A stretch of DNA of 64,000 nucleotides, taken from contig JAURVB010002593.1 of NCBI GenBank assembly GCA_033002965.1, positions 1 through 64,000 on the forward strand. The letters run 5' to 3'. This document shows positions 40,401 to 55,400 of the stretch, one piece after another. A program made the translations under genes and the position numbers. Each line of letters starts with the position of its first letter. The stretch's first letter is position 1. The stretch comes from Piper betle. Lineage: Eukaryota; Streptophyta; Magnoliopsida; Piperales; Piperaceae. The notes under the pieces were generated by a model that saw only the letters and a program-made list of their open reading frames with translations, searched no databases and was not told where the DNA came from.

Positions 40401-43400
40401 TCATATGCATCATTTGAAGCCATGACAAAACTTTTTTCCCTTTTGGTTTTTGCAGTTAACAGTATGTAATGTTGGCGGCATCTAGGACAGCAAAAGTAGG
40501 CGTGGCTGGATGGGGTATTGGATAGGATTGCTGCCGATGATTATGCCAACAATAACTGAAAGTTCGATTACCAGTTGAAGGGGACTTTGGCTCACAAGGA
40601 GTTGCCCAAAGAGAATTTCTCACATAATAGTTATGATACTCCTCTAGATTACTTAAGAAATTTATCAAACTATATATAAGAAACTAAAAGTTGAAAGAAA
40701 GGCATTGGAAGTCCCAAAAGCTACAATAACTCTTCATAAAACACGCCCACACTGTAGGCAGAAGTCTCTATTTATAGGCAACGCAGAAGAAGACTCAACT
40801 AGGCAAGTACTAACTAGCACAAAATAAATCCGAAAATACTGATATACTTCTTGATTAAAGCATACAAAAAAAAGGACACAAAGTAGAGAACTTCATCATA
40901 AATAAGAAGACCAGAAATAAGACAACTAATAAGAGAGTTCCCAAATCAAGTACTAGAACTGGTTTTTGCCATGTTTTCCTTCTTCCAATTTCTAGGACAT
41001 ACTTGTTCGAAAGGTGTAACTTTTGCGATTGGATTAGAAGAATTATTAGGATGCACTGCATCAGCTTCCATATATGCTCCTGCATCATAAACTAACCACT
41101 GGCTTTTTTCATTCATTGATAAACAACAACTACATTCATAGTGACGGAGGACAGACGCAAGAATTGAAGGGAAAATAGAATTTGGATGGATAAAAGGGAG
41201 TAGAATAGAAGGTGAGAACCCAATAATTTAAGAGGTTGGAGAAGGAGATAGAGCGACAATTCACAAAGAATTTCATAGGGTTGGATGATGAAACTTAGAT
41301 TCCACCAAAGTTCTCATTTTTCCCATTCATGATGGAAATCATAGGGCAACAAGTGGTTGGCCGATTTACCGTTTTACCGACCTTTTCAAATTAAATTGAA
41401 ATAAAATAGCTAAATTTTTTTGTTACCATTTAAAAAAATGATAAACTTTTGTACTGCTTTCATTTTAAAATAGTAATGGCAAAATCCTCTACCATTACTG
41501 TATTACCAATTAATTGTTTTATTTAAAGATAGTTATTTATTTTTTGTAGTAAAAGTTTAATATTATTGATTTATAAAATTAAAAAATATTACTATTAATA
41601 TGTTTAATTAACAGTTTATATTATTATATTTTTAAAGGTTAGTTTAACATAAATATATGGTGAGGTTTTGTGAATTTGGCAGTTTTATGGGCTCAAATCA
41701 AAATTTACCGATTATTATCTGTTTATCGGCGGTCAAAACGGTCAAGAAAGCGATAAACGGTGCTGTAATGATAATTGGTCGAAAAAGTGGTCAGTGGTAA
41801 CAGCAAATACCAGAAGCACACCGGTTATAGCCCTAATAAAAAATACGAAAACTCCCTTAACATAATCAAACTAATAAAATAGAAAGTCATTTATTTAAAT
41901 AGACTAATATAAATCAAAATTGTCTTGCGTCATATAACAACTATTTATAATAAAACCTATGATGCATAATGGCCTTACAACTTATTTTTTCTTACTTTTC
42001 AATACCTTAATAGGCTTATTTACCCTAAACCACGCCCGAATGGGCTTATTTATTTACACCTAACAAGATCATCCTTAAAAAGTGATTAACCAAGTTGTAA
42101 GGTCAAACAGACCATCACCACTTCTATAATAGGCATCCCATAGAAGTACTAGAAGTAAGACTATCCTTTCTTATCTTTGGGTGTTCACGAACAATTATAG
42201 ATATTGACAAATGATGTAAAGGATAATAATGACCACCTAACAAACCTCCTAAATGGATGTATATGGACTTCAAATAAATTGGCTCACAATCCCGATGAAA
42301 AAGATGTATATAGACAGGTAAAGTCAAACTATATTCTAACTAATCATTGGCATTTCACTAGGTCAAAATAACTTTGCACCAAATTTTGGCTTCAGCCAAA
42401 ACAACGGAATGATAATTACTAACTACTCCAAGATAAATATAAAAGACCATTGAAAAAAACAAAACTCAAATCCAAATATTTAGCAACTAGATACATAAAA
42501 AAGGCCAATCGATACCAACAATTTACTAACAAGCTAACAAAAACAAAAGCAGAACATATTTTGTATCCAATAAATAATTTTAATATATGTCAAAATGAAA
42601 TAACATGACAGCATCTTAAATAGATGACATTCCGAAAGCAAATCTCACTGATATAAACACATCACCCACTATAAAAAACCTTTAAAGACAATGAATCTTC
42701 AATAAAAGAAACAGACAAACCTCGAGAAACAGTCACTGACACCATTTGATATAAATTTGCCATCTGCAACCTTTCCATATAAAAATCGCTGCTTCTCAAT
42801 TTCAAGTTTAGCTAAAGAAGGACCTCTAAGACACTTGCTACTGGAGTTAGCCAGTAATTTCTGTAGAAGAACCAACACAGTTTCCATGCGAGCGTCAAAC
42901 TGCAAAGCGGAATTGAGAACTGACACTCATCACGAAGTAGAGGATTCATAATAAAATAAGCACACATTTGTTGTCTACTTACATCTTGCAAGAGTGATGT
43001 TTTCCTCGAATTAGTATCTTTGACAAAATTCAACAGGCAACTATCCTCCAGTACTGACCCTAAGTAATGAAGAAAGGACTGCCAATCATCTGGGCTGTAG
43101 ATGCACCATCATGCATAAAAAAATAAAAATAAGAAACTACAATGACACTCATGCCAAATATTTATTAGAATGCAGTCATCCTTTGCAGTCAAACATAGAC
43201 AAAAGCATCACAACCCAATCAAGTTTGTCACTTCCTTGTCATCTAAGCGCTTTCTAAAAATCCTATGAAATTTAGAGATCGTGTTTATCTCTTACTTGGC
43301 ATTTTAGTTTTTCCTATAAATTCTATGAAACTTAGAGACTCTTCCAACATCAGGTATTGTTAAGAAAGCTGCAGTAGCATTCAAGCATGAGCTCTCACAC

Positions 43401-46400
43401 AAAAACAAAAGAAGTGCTTAAAACTGAAGAAGTTGAAGGCATAGATGTCAATACCTAAGACTTGCTATGGGGACTATTATCATCTTTATGCACTTAATCC
43501 CCAATAATTGGGGCTATGGTTACAAAAAGGACCATTGCTTAAATCAATGCAGACTATTTTGCATATCTTATTCTAGATAATTCATGTACAATAGAATTTA
43601 TCCTTCGATTTAGAAGCAGCTCCACAACCACTCCACTGATAAATAGTTTATAAAGGATCTGCAATTTTATCAGATGACTACCTTTTCTTTATGACTAGTT
43701 TAAGAGCTTGAAATGCTCGCCGTCTCTCCCATTAAGCAAAGAAGTTAGATGCCTCTAACCTAGCAATTCAAAAAAATATGACTCTCCTTAGTCTATGCTT
43801 CAAACTCATACCAACAGAAACAAGTGTCATATCAAAATCTTTCATGTGTCAAACCCTCTATTCAGCTTCCTTTGATCTTCATGGGCAACTTAAACTGTAT
43901 TAGAAGTAATAACGACCGTCTGAGTGGTGTTGATGTTCCCCATTGGCATCTTGAAGAATTTAATAATTTTATCCCTTCAATAGATCTCATTGATATTCCT
44001 TAAAATTCTAATTTTATGTAAAGTAACAAGCATATTGAAGACACTATTGTTTACAAGAAACTTGATAGAGGCCTTCACAATAATCTCTGGTCGATGAAAT
44101 TTCCCAACGGGAATATCAATTGTCTAATTCCAGGATCCTCCGATCATTTTCCTATTTTCTTTAAGCTCGAGGAGCGTTCGTCCTTTGGTTCAAAACCATT
44201 CCACTTATTTACTATCTTATGTAACTTAAAGATGCCTCAATCAAGGCCATCGTTCAACATTCATGGTCCGCTAACATTATTGAAAATCCTCAATTTATTC
44301 TCTTTCAAAAGTTCGAAGGTGTTAAAGCGGCCTTAAAACTTAAATATTGAGGTTTTTAACAAATGTAATGTGAGATTGAGCAACGCTTAAATACTCCTCC
44401 AAGATGCCCAACAAATGCTCTCCATGGATCCTACAAACACTTCATTGCTTCAAAACGACAAATTGGCCCGTCTCATTTGCTTCAAGAGGAAAGACATTGA
44501 AAAAAAATCCAATAGTTAGAAATCTAGAGTAAATTGGCTAAGAGAAGGGGATAAAAATTCTCAGTTCTTGCACTTCATGGTTGTCCCTCACATCCAAAGA
44601 AATCATATTTATGAGATTGTGGATCTACGTGGGAAGAAACTTTTCGATCCTCATGCTATTAGGATTGAAGCCTCACAAATAGATACTCTCTTTGTGAGGC
44701 TTGCCTAGAAGTTAGAGACCATTTATTTTTTGAATGATCTTATAATAAACAAGTTTAGAGGTTGCTCCTTTAAAAATGTCACATGCTCCATCAAGTCAAC
44801 ACCTTCAATGAAAAGATAAATTTGCTTCTAACCTTTTGTTTGTAAAACAAGCATGCAAGTCTCCTTCTGAATCCCCTTTTTGTTGCCTGTCCCTTACATT
44901 TGGTATGAGCGAAATAAAAAAATATTTGAAAATCTCAAAATGCATTATGGTTCATTGGTGCTATCTATTATTTCTTAAGCTCAACTTGCTTCGAAAGCCT
45001 TAAATTACAAACAGAAAATTATTGATCATTGTAATTTCCTTCTAGACTTTTGAATGTAACCCTGTAAAAACTCTTTAAAACCCTTTTCCCTTTTGTATTT
45101 CTTTGCCTTTTTAGGGGTTCTTCAAAGATTTGTTTACCCCTTCATCTTTTAACCTTCCTTCATCTATTCCTTTTTGACACAAGTTGAATCATGAACAAAC
45201 TTCTATGTTGACTTGTAAAATTAGCTAACTAGGAAATTGAAGTAATTACCTTTAGTGCCCAAAATAATAAAGCACCGACCCATATGGTTTCATTAAAGAA
45301 TTTTTTCATTTCTTCTAGGATATTGTTGGTAAAGATCTTATATTGGTCATCAAGCACTTCTTCGAACAAGGTAAACTACTCGGGACACTAAACCACTGCA
45401 GCTTTTTCCTCATTCCAAAAACTCCATATGCTAAATCTTTTGAGCAGTTTAGGTCTATTTCTCTATGAAACTTCATCTATAAATGCAACTCCAAAATTAT
45501 AACTCCTTGGCTTGCTCTCATTTTGCCTTCTTAGATTAGCTCAAACCAAACCAGTCAACATTCTTGAAGGATAGGTTCATAAATGAAAATATTTTATTGG
45601 CCCAAGAACTAATGAGGAATTTCCATCACTCAAGGGGGCCAAAAAGGTTTTGTATCAAGGTTAATTTGAGAAAGGCCTTTGATAAAGTTCGATAGGATTT
45701 CCTATTTTTAATCCTTCACAATTTGGGGTTCTACAATACTTGAATTTATTGGACTTCTGAATGTGTCACCACTCCATCTTTTAGTGTTATGATAAATAGA
45801 AGCAATTTCGAATTTTTCGAAAGCAAAAGTGGTCTCTGTCAAGGTTGTCCTCTTTCGCCGCTCTTCATTTTTTGTATGAAAGCACCCTCAATTATGCTTC
45901 TAAAGTATTAGAAGGCCTTATCATTCATCCTAAGACAAGGAATGCTCCAAATGTCTCTCACTTACAGTTTGACGACGATCTCTAGATTTTCTCCGAAGAC
46001 CTCTCTCGGCACAGCATATAAAATCTTCCTTGCATGACTTTGGTACCTTCTCGGGTTAAAAGCAAATATTATAAAAAGATCATATTCTTCTCCCATGCTT
46101 ACATCCATAAAGAATACATTAATAGTTTGTTTAGCTATCACATTGGAGTGCTCCCTATTCGTTATTTAGTTCTGCCTCTTAGTTCAAAGAAACTTCTTAT
46201 TCTATGTGATTCCACTTATTGATAAGATCAGAACTAAGATTCAATGATGAAAATCATATCTACTATCTTATGCCGGCCGCCTCGAACTCTTAAAATCTTT
46301 CCTCAATATCATGTCTCACTATTAGACCTCCACTTTCACACTTTCAAAACGTGTCATAAAACTCATTACTAAATTGTTCTCTTCGTCCTCGTAGGGAGAG

Positions 46401-49400
46401 AACATTGATGTCAGGGGATTTCTATAATATTAGTTGGATGCAGATTTGCAAGCCTTTATCGGAAAGTGACCTTGGTATTCAAGATATTTTTGAGGCTAAC
46501 AAAGTTGTTTTGGCAAGTGTTAACAAATAAAAATAATTTGCAGGTGAAGTGGATTCATGGAATTTATTTACATGGTGGATCTATAAGGACTATGTGCACA
46601 AATTGTGGGTCTCACACTTTAGAACAACATTATTTCCTTAAAAGAAAAAATAGCCCATGGTTGTTTCTATAAAATTGGCAATCACTTAAATTCACCCTTG
46701 ACTTAATCATTGCCCCCTTATCCAAAAGCTCAGTCATTGGACTATTGCAATTCTTGGAGGAAGCACCTCCCACATTATATCTTAATCCACCATTCAAGGT
46801 TCTTAGGCACTCATCTGACACTACAAGCAAAAAAAAACTCTAAACTTTTTAAATAAAAATACTCCTTTCTTATTTCATGTGGATGATAACATGGGGTGCT
46901 TATCTTCTACAAGAAGAATTTTCTTTCAAGAGGTGTTAAAATTTCTTAAGACTTCCTTCTCCAAGAGTGTCATGACATCCTCTTGTTTGATCTAAATACC
47001 GAACAGACTAGCGTGCATTTATTATTTGGTTGGTCATGTCAAAAGGGATCTTAACTCTAAACAATCTTCAAAAGAAAGGATTTCATCTCTCTAATAGATA
47101 CTCTCTTTGTGAAGCTTGCCTAGAAAGTAGAGACCATTTACTCTTTGAGTGTTCTTATACTAAACAAGTTTGAAAGCTAGTCCTTCAAAAATGTCCCATG
47201 CTCCATCAAGTCAACACCTTCGATGAAGAGATAAATTTGCTTCTAACCTTTTGTTTACAAAATAAGCATGCAAGTCTCCTAAAACCCCTTTTTCTTGTCT
47301 GTCTCTTATATTTAGTAGGAGCAAAATAAAAGAATATTTGAAAATTTCAAAATGCATCATGGTTCGTTGGCGCTATCCATTATTTCTTAAGCTCAACTTG
47401 CTCCGAAAGCCCTCAACGACAAACAAAAAATTATTGATCATTGTGATTTCTTTCTTGACTTTTGGATATAACTCTGTAAAAACTCTTTAAAATCATTTTC
47501 CCCATTGTATTTCTTTCCCTCTTTAGGGGTGTCGGTTCTTGAACTGAAATTTTACTTAAAAGATAAAAAGGCTTGCAGATTTACATTTGTTAGCAATCAA
47601 ATAATTACATTTGTAATATGAATTCACCATCATGTAGCAACAAAATACAAATTTCAAAGTAAATTGATAATTATTGTTGCCTTTTAATGTATAATTTGTA
47701 GCTCATCTTCACAACCCAAATATCACATCAAATTATAGGGCTCTATACACGATTTTTCAAGACTTCATTACACAATCTTTTATAATTGTTAGAGTTCAGG
47801 AATTGATGACTCAAAATGAAGTCACCAAGGCTAATTAGCCTCTTTTTATAACTTAAAAACAGTTACAACAACTACATAACACAAGGATTGCACCATGTGA
47901 ATCTCCTCCAATATCTCCTAACTAAAAAGAGATCCTATACAACTAATAAAAGGTGTACATATAACAAACACGTAGATAAGATACTCTAATTGATACTCAA
48001 ACAGCTCACAAGATAATATCACATATCACAGCAATATCTAACACTCCCCCTCAAGCTAGGGAGGGATATCCACCAAGCATAGCTTGGACTTTAACCTTTT
48101 GGTGATGAATAATAGATAATGCTTTAGTCATTATGTCTGCAACTTGAGCAGGCGAGGTTGTATACTCCAAAGAAATAATGTTCTCCTTACTTTATCTCGA
48201 ATTAAATCACAATCCAATTCAATGTGCTTGGTCTTCTCATGGAAAATAGGGTTATTCACAATATGTATGGCAGCCTTAGTATCTCACCAAAGTGTTATTG
48301 CTTCCGAAATTGGAAACTAATTTCTCTAAGAAAGACTTCATCCAAACCATCTCGGTAGTTGCTTAAGCAACTGCCCTATATCAGCTTATGCTGAAGATGT
48401 GGCCACTACATACTACTTTTCACTCTTCCACACAACAAGGTTTCCACCTAGTTTAATACAATAGCTAGATGTAGACCTATCAAATGGTGATCCAGCCTGG
48501 TCAGCATCCACGAAACCTTGAATATCCAGACTGTTTCCCATATTGTGCTTGGTATACAATAGACCTTTCTCATTATGCCATTCCAATGTGGCATTCTAGG
48601 ACGTGCATGAATTGGCTGACCATGGTCATTGTAAGAGAGTCACCATTAAGTAAATCAATTTCACAACCAATCATCTGTACCTGCTAACAGCCTCAAAGGT
48701 TTCCCCTTCATCTGGCTGGAGTTTAATACCAACTTCCAAGGGTGATTCTGCTGGTTTGGCATTTATAGTTCCCGTTTCCTTTAGCATGTCAAGCACATAT
48801 TTTCTTTGGCTCAAGGAAAGTCCTTGTTGGTTCCTTAAAACCTCAATTCCAAGGAAGTAATGTAGTTGACCTAAATCCTTAGTCTGCAAGCTGGACCTTA
48901 ACCATCCATTAGTTTCCTGAATACCGCAACTATTACTCCGGGAAAGAACTATGTCATCTACATAGAATATTAAAACAACACACCCCTTTGAAGTCTTCTT
49001 AATAAACATATCTTTTGAATATAAATCTAATAGGGTGGTACTAAACTTCTCAAACCAGACTTGTGGAGATTGTTTGAAGCCACAAAGAAACTTCCGAAGA
49101 TAGCAAACTTTGCTACACTCCCCCAGCAACAAAACCAAGGGTGGTTTCATAAAACTTCCTCATGTAGATCCCCTTCTACAAAAGTATTAGACACGTCTAG
49201 TTGATGAAGAGCCAGCCAAAATTAACAACCAAGGAGACTAGGATTTTAAATAAATTCAATTTAGCGACCAGAGAAAGTGTTAGTGTAATCCAAGCCATAG
49301 GTCTGACTGTAAACTTTAGCTACTAGACGTGCTTTGAATCTATCCAAGGTGCCATTAGGTTTTAGCATGACTTTGTACACCCATGGACATTTAACCACTT

Positions 49401-52400
49401 GCCGCTAGGAAGGTCTGCCAGATCCCAATTATGGCTACATTGAAGAGCTGCAATTTCTTCCTCATTGCCTGTTTCCACTTTAGATCCTTCACGGCTGCTA
49501 TCTGTAGGGACACTGATCTGAGAGAAATTGTTCATGTGAGCGGTGGAAGAACTAGGTTCCATACCTATGTCAAGGTCAGTGGGAGTGATGGAGTCCCCTT
49601 TATGTTTGTGAGTGTTGACTAGCGGAGGATCAATAAATTTATTGGTGGAAGCGAGTGGGATTGAAGGAGGATCAGTATGTTGACATCTTGTATACAAAAG
49701 GGCGGGGGGGTTTCTCCAAATCTTTGAGTAGTAGAATTAGATAGATCCAAACCTGAGATGGGAAGACTTGGTTGAATAGTAGAAACAGAAGCAGGTACAG
49801 TAGACTTGGTTGAATAGTGGGATGTCCTTGAAGAAGCTGACATCTATAGAAGTGAAGGTTTTCCTAAGAGAAGGCATACCCTTTCTGATGTCTAGGGTAC
49901 CCTAAGAATGCACATTTCAGGGATTTAGCAGACAGTTTATTCTCTTCCTAGAATTTAGAACATGGGCAAAGCACACACAACAAATGTCTTAAAATTGATC
50001 GGAAGCAATGGTTTACCAGAAAAGATCAACTGAGATGGTATATCATTGTTTAAGGGCACACTAGGCATTCGGTTGATCAAGTAGCATGCTGAAAGAAGAG
50101 CTTCAGGTCAGAGGTGTTTAGCAACACATATATGGCTCAACATGTGACCTGAAGGAGATGTCTATGTTTTCGTTCAGCAACTCCATCTCGCTTTGGAGTA
50201 TAGGCACACGAGGTCTCATGAATGATGTTGTGAGAGTCACAATATTGTTTAAATTGTGAAGAAGTGTATTCTAGGGCATTGTCTGATCTTAATATTTTCA
50301 TTCATTAAGGATATAAACTTGGAGAAAACTTCACTTCATTCTTTTATTAAATACAACTAAGTCATGCAGCTGTATTCTTCAATGAAGAGTACATAATATT
50401 TAAACTGATCATGATTAGGGACAGCTAGGGTTACTCAAACATCCGGATGAACTAACTAAAACATCTTATTTGATCTAGACCAAGAACACAAGGGTAAGAA
50501 AGCACGACTATGCTTGGACAACTCGCAAGACTCACACCTAAGTTGTGAAACAGTCTGCAAAGTGGGAACCATTAGCTTGAGCTTATTCAACTTGGGGTGA
50601 CCTACGCGAAGATGCCCCTCAAAAGCTTTGGAGGAAGATGATCCAAGGCTGGCCTTTGATGACATATGGTGAAGGGAGTGTGTAGATAGTAGAGACTTCC
50701 ATCACTCAAGCCACAACCAATCTCCTTCTTGGTCGTTGTATCCTGTAAAACACAATATGCAGAGCTGAATAGGACTTGACACATACAAGTGGAACATAGC
50801 TTTTTGACAGATAGGAGATTCATGGGAAATGAGGGAACTAAAAGCACATCATGGATGCATAGATTTGGATTGATCGGTACGCTCCCTTTTCCCATTGCAA
50901 GGACTTTACTACCATCAGTTAAACTAACAAATAGTGGACAACAAAACGGAGAATAAAAGACAAATAGATGAGATGAACTGGTCATGTGATCTGTAGCCCC
51001 AAAATCGATAAGCCATTTACCCAGTGATGAAGGAGTATGTGATATAATTGAGTTAGCAAGGACTACAGAGGGCAGAGAGACATCACTGTGAGCCAGCTTG
51101 AGGAGGTGCTCAAAGTCCTCATGACTGAGGGTAACATTGGCAGGTGTAGTTGGGGCAAAGGTAATGCATTCAGCTGCTGAGGCATTATTGGTGGAAGAAG
51201 CATTCAACATAGGATCCTTCTTGGTAGCCCAGTCAGGCTTCCTATGCTTCTTCCAACACTTATCCTCACTATGTCCCTCCTTTTGATAGAAATCACATTG
51301 TCCATCTTCTTCTCGCCAATCATTCAACCACCTCCTCTTCATGATGAACCACTTCCTCTCCCCTTCCCCTTGTAGGACTAAGGCAACACTTCCATAATGG
51401 TCTTCAGTTTGGTCAGCTTCCACAAGTATCCTTGACAACCAAGAAAGGTGGCATTGAGGGTAGGCAAATCAGCACCAGTCACAATCTGATTTTTAGCAGC
51501 ATCATACTGAGGTCCAAGGGCAGTAAGAAAGGAGAACTTTTAGCTCCTCTCGTTGACGCTTCCAAGTGGTGAGATCCCCAGGGTATGGCTGGGTAGATTT
51601 AATTCCTCTCATTTAGACTTCACAAAACTATAGTGTTCAGGAAGTGGTCAAGTGCCTTGTTTGGGAAGGAAGTTGTCCTCACACAACTCATAAATCCTCT
51701 GAATATTGTCATCCAGCCCATAAGTATCCTTACCTGAAATCCGTATTGCATAAGCAGTTTGTAATAGCATCGCATCACAACTCACATGACGTTCCATGCT
51801 ATTCCATAGCCAAGGCCCAAGGCCTCACTTGGGCATCCTCCTTAGCCCAAACTAAACTTGAAACCTCTGGTTTATCCTCCTCAATATATTTCAGCTTCTC
51901 CTTTGAGACAAGGAAGGTCTTAAAAAACAGCTAACGAGGAGAGATAATTTTTGGAACCAGAGAGTTTTGACGAGATGGATGAACTATTAAGAAGTTCAGC
52001 GATGGAGATCGTAAGGTATCAGAGGAAGAGATAATGGGCTTCTCCATTGTCGCCATGAAAACACTTGGTGGAGTACATAGGGCTCGGCAATACAAAACAA
52101 GGAGGGGATAAGTGGGAATACTAAAGACACAACCACAAGCAAGGAGAAGAAAAACTGGTGACAAGAATACAATAAAAAGTCACAGATCTAACAGGATCAT
52201 TTGCTCTCATACCATGTTAGATTTCAAGGAATTGTTAACACAAAATGAAGTCACCAAGGCTAATTAGCCTCTTCTTATAACTTAAAAATAATTACAACAA
52301 CTACATAACACAAGGGATTAAACCATGTGAATCTCCTCCAATATCTCCTAACTAACAGGATATCCTTATACAACTAATACAAGTTGTACATATAACAAAC

Positions 52401-55400
52401 ACGTACATAAGATACCCTAATTAATACTCAAACATCACAAATGATAACATCACATATCAAAGCAATATCTAACAATAATCTAATAGAATCTAAGCATTTT
52501 CTCATCTTCAATGCACCACACATTCAAAAAAAAAAAGCAGATTTCAGCTTTATTTACATGGATAATATCTATAACAAATTTAATAAATAATTCAAACTTC
52601 AAAACAGCCAAGAAACAGTCAACATCAAAATACACCTTACTGTGTAACATAAACTCAAACACTTCTAACACTAATTATAAATGTTATTTGGAAAACATTT
52701 TTCATATTAACTTTAATAAAAACATTGCGTATAAGTTGTGGCTCAATTTGTGAAAGTCGATCAAACAAGACCAGCTTTGTCAATTTCACTACAACTCTTA
52801 GTCTGCAATATTCTCTCTTTCATAGAAAACATACAAATATGCCACAAACTAGGAACAGAAAAGGAAGATGGCCATATTCCATTCCTTTGAGACCACCAAC
52901 TTGGCTTTTGGCAATCTCTTCCCATGTGCTAGCTACGCACTAATCTTAGCATTCTCCTGGTGTTTAAAATCATGGTGATCCGAGAAGTGCCTCGCATACG
53001 CCTTCAATGCATAATGCTAATATAATCAAAACTCACAAGGAAGCCCTCCAAAAATTTTGTACGGAATATTTTTGTGATTGCTTCACCTGAAACAGAATCT
53101 TATCGACTCAAAATATAGGAACCACAGACCTACTTGGAACAGGATATGAACTTTTAATTTGATTTGGAAACAAGTTAAAGGATAGGAAACCAACCATGCA
53201 AAGAATTATATCGCAATTATGGACATAATCAAGCAGCAAAAGGCATCAGTAAGAAAATGTGGACACTGACTTTCAAAGGCACAAATAGCATCGCACCAAT
53301 TTCAGAGTATCAATTCAAGGAGGTTTCAACTAACTACATATTGGACATAACCTCATTAAAAATCCTGCCATCACCGTTGGTAAAAAGAAGGGTTAGGAAA
53401 TTGAGAGTTATTACATTTGAAATGCAATAGCATTTTCTTCGAGGCAGAAGACAACTTTCAGGGATCCGATTTAGGAACAGAAGCCAAAGAAGTTTACAGC
53501 CACAATGCCCATTTCTCAGAATAATGTGAACAGGAATGACCAAAAGAGTATCGCTTGATTCTGATAGAAATGATGAAAAAAACAAAAAAACAAAAGCTAA
53601 GCAAAAAAACAAAAAACAAAAACAAAGCCAGAAACAAACAAACAAACAATCTGATCACTCTTAACGGTATATTCAAGCCAAAGCTTTGCCTTGATGGAAA
53701 ATTTTCAAGAAGTAGCTATTTGTGATATTTCTCCCTAAAAAATAAGGAGGTTAGTGGCATAATTTTGTCAAATCGGAAATACCAATCTTTGCATTCAACA
53801 GAGTAAAAAACAAAAGAGAAATCAGAAAATATGTAACCAACCAATTTTATACACACCTCGAATCTAAAACACTTAAAAAGGCCTCAGCGGCTGCGACATA
53901 ATCACCAGCACGAGCAAGGAGCATCCCCTGTCAACTTAAAAGTCAAACAATACAATAATTGCAAATAATATTTAGAAAATATAATACAGTCCCATATTTC
54001 AGAAAGGTGAATTCCTTTTCTCAATTATTTATTTTAAAATTGGTACCTGTGTGCGTAATCTATCATTTTCAGTCGAAATAAGCAATCCAAGATTTCCAGA
54101 TAATATTTCAAGGGCATCCTTATATTTGCCTTGTTGTTCCAACACAGAAATATAAATGAGAAGACCTGAAAAAAAACATTTAAAAACCTCAAGATTTACA
54201 GGTGTTAAAAAACTAAGTTAAAAGATCATGAAGAAGATAGATGATAGAAGAATATACGAAAAGGCTTGAAGTTCAAGTGATTACCCCATTCATTTACTAG
54301 CTTATTTATACACAAAAGTTGTTGCCAGAACTATCTCAAACTACATCTGAAATTTTAGCCTACATTGAAGCACAAGTCTACATATCACAGAGTAAACACT
54401 AATGTTCTTTCAATACTCTCCCTCAACTTGAGCTTAAAAGTAACCACGGCACAGCCCTCGAATAAGATCTATGCATCAAATACATAAACTGGCATGATCT
54501 TTAGGAGCAATGCTCAGCAAAAGTAAACTGGCAGCAATGATAAGTCACCAATGACAACAACTTCCTGCATCACCTTTACCAAGAACGCCCAACAGCAGTA
54601 ACCACAACAAGGACATCTTGGGGCTGGTTGACAAAACAGTAATTGTTTGGCCAATCTCCAAAATAGACATTCATATTTCAATCACCCCTCAAGCCAGTCT
54701 ACAGCTAGAGCAATGGCAAATCAAAACATTCATGATTCCATCTCACTAGTTCCCTAGAACAAGGCATAGGAATTACAACATTCTTTTCATATTCATGTTC
54801 ACCATGCACATAAAAACAATAGGAAGCAGAAGCAAAGTATATTTGAATTAGAACTTGGAGACCAGCCAAAAAGCAACTTGTTGGTGGAAGCAATAAAATC
54901 CTGCTGCCTCCCTCCCTTGATTTAGTCCCTCAATAATAGCCTTTAAGAATCAACTTGGCTCAATACAATGTAAGATTTACTTTAACAATCTTCGTCTCAC
55001 GTGCAAGCAAATATCAATGGCATAGCACATGAATATATGGCGGGAAACATCCCTTGGGTAGCATCTAAGGTAAATTGATATATCTCCACGCATTCCCCAT
55101 GCAAGTATAGGTTAGCAAGCTGGTCCTTATACCAATTACCATGCATTCCCTCACACAGATGTCAATACATAAATAGTATTGAGATTTCAAATACGTAACA
55201 TATCCCATATTATTTGTGACCCCCTAACTGATCAGATCATATATTCAAATTCTCAATCCTGTCCCAAGACTAGGACAATAAACCAAATCTTCCCAACAAA
55301 ATGAAACAATTTAAGAAAAATATTAAGACTAAAACTGTATACATATTACTAAGATATCCCAACATGAAAATACCTTCTGGCTCATGCAAGCCACTTATGT

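Larger units (their letters stand above)
47787..52474 (-). mobile_element. Complete but inactive Ty1/copia LTR retrotransposon in intron 7
   Basis: This 4,688-bp element has LTRs of 257 bp (47,787-48,043) and 260 bp (52,215-52,474), both TGTTAG...TAACA, and is flanked by a perfect 5-bp duplication ATAAT (47,782-47,786 and 52,475-52,479). The primer site TGGTATGAGAGC abuts the right LTR (52,214-52,203), one mismatch from the initiator-Met tRNA complement. A polypurine tract (GAGGGGGAG, minus strand) abuts the left LTR. Gag, protease, integrase, RT and RNase H pieces run right to left but are broken by stops and shifts. The LTRs differ at roughly 10% of sites by eye, so the insertion is old. 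It is in the same orientation as NAA25. Confidence 0.95.
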
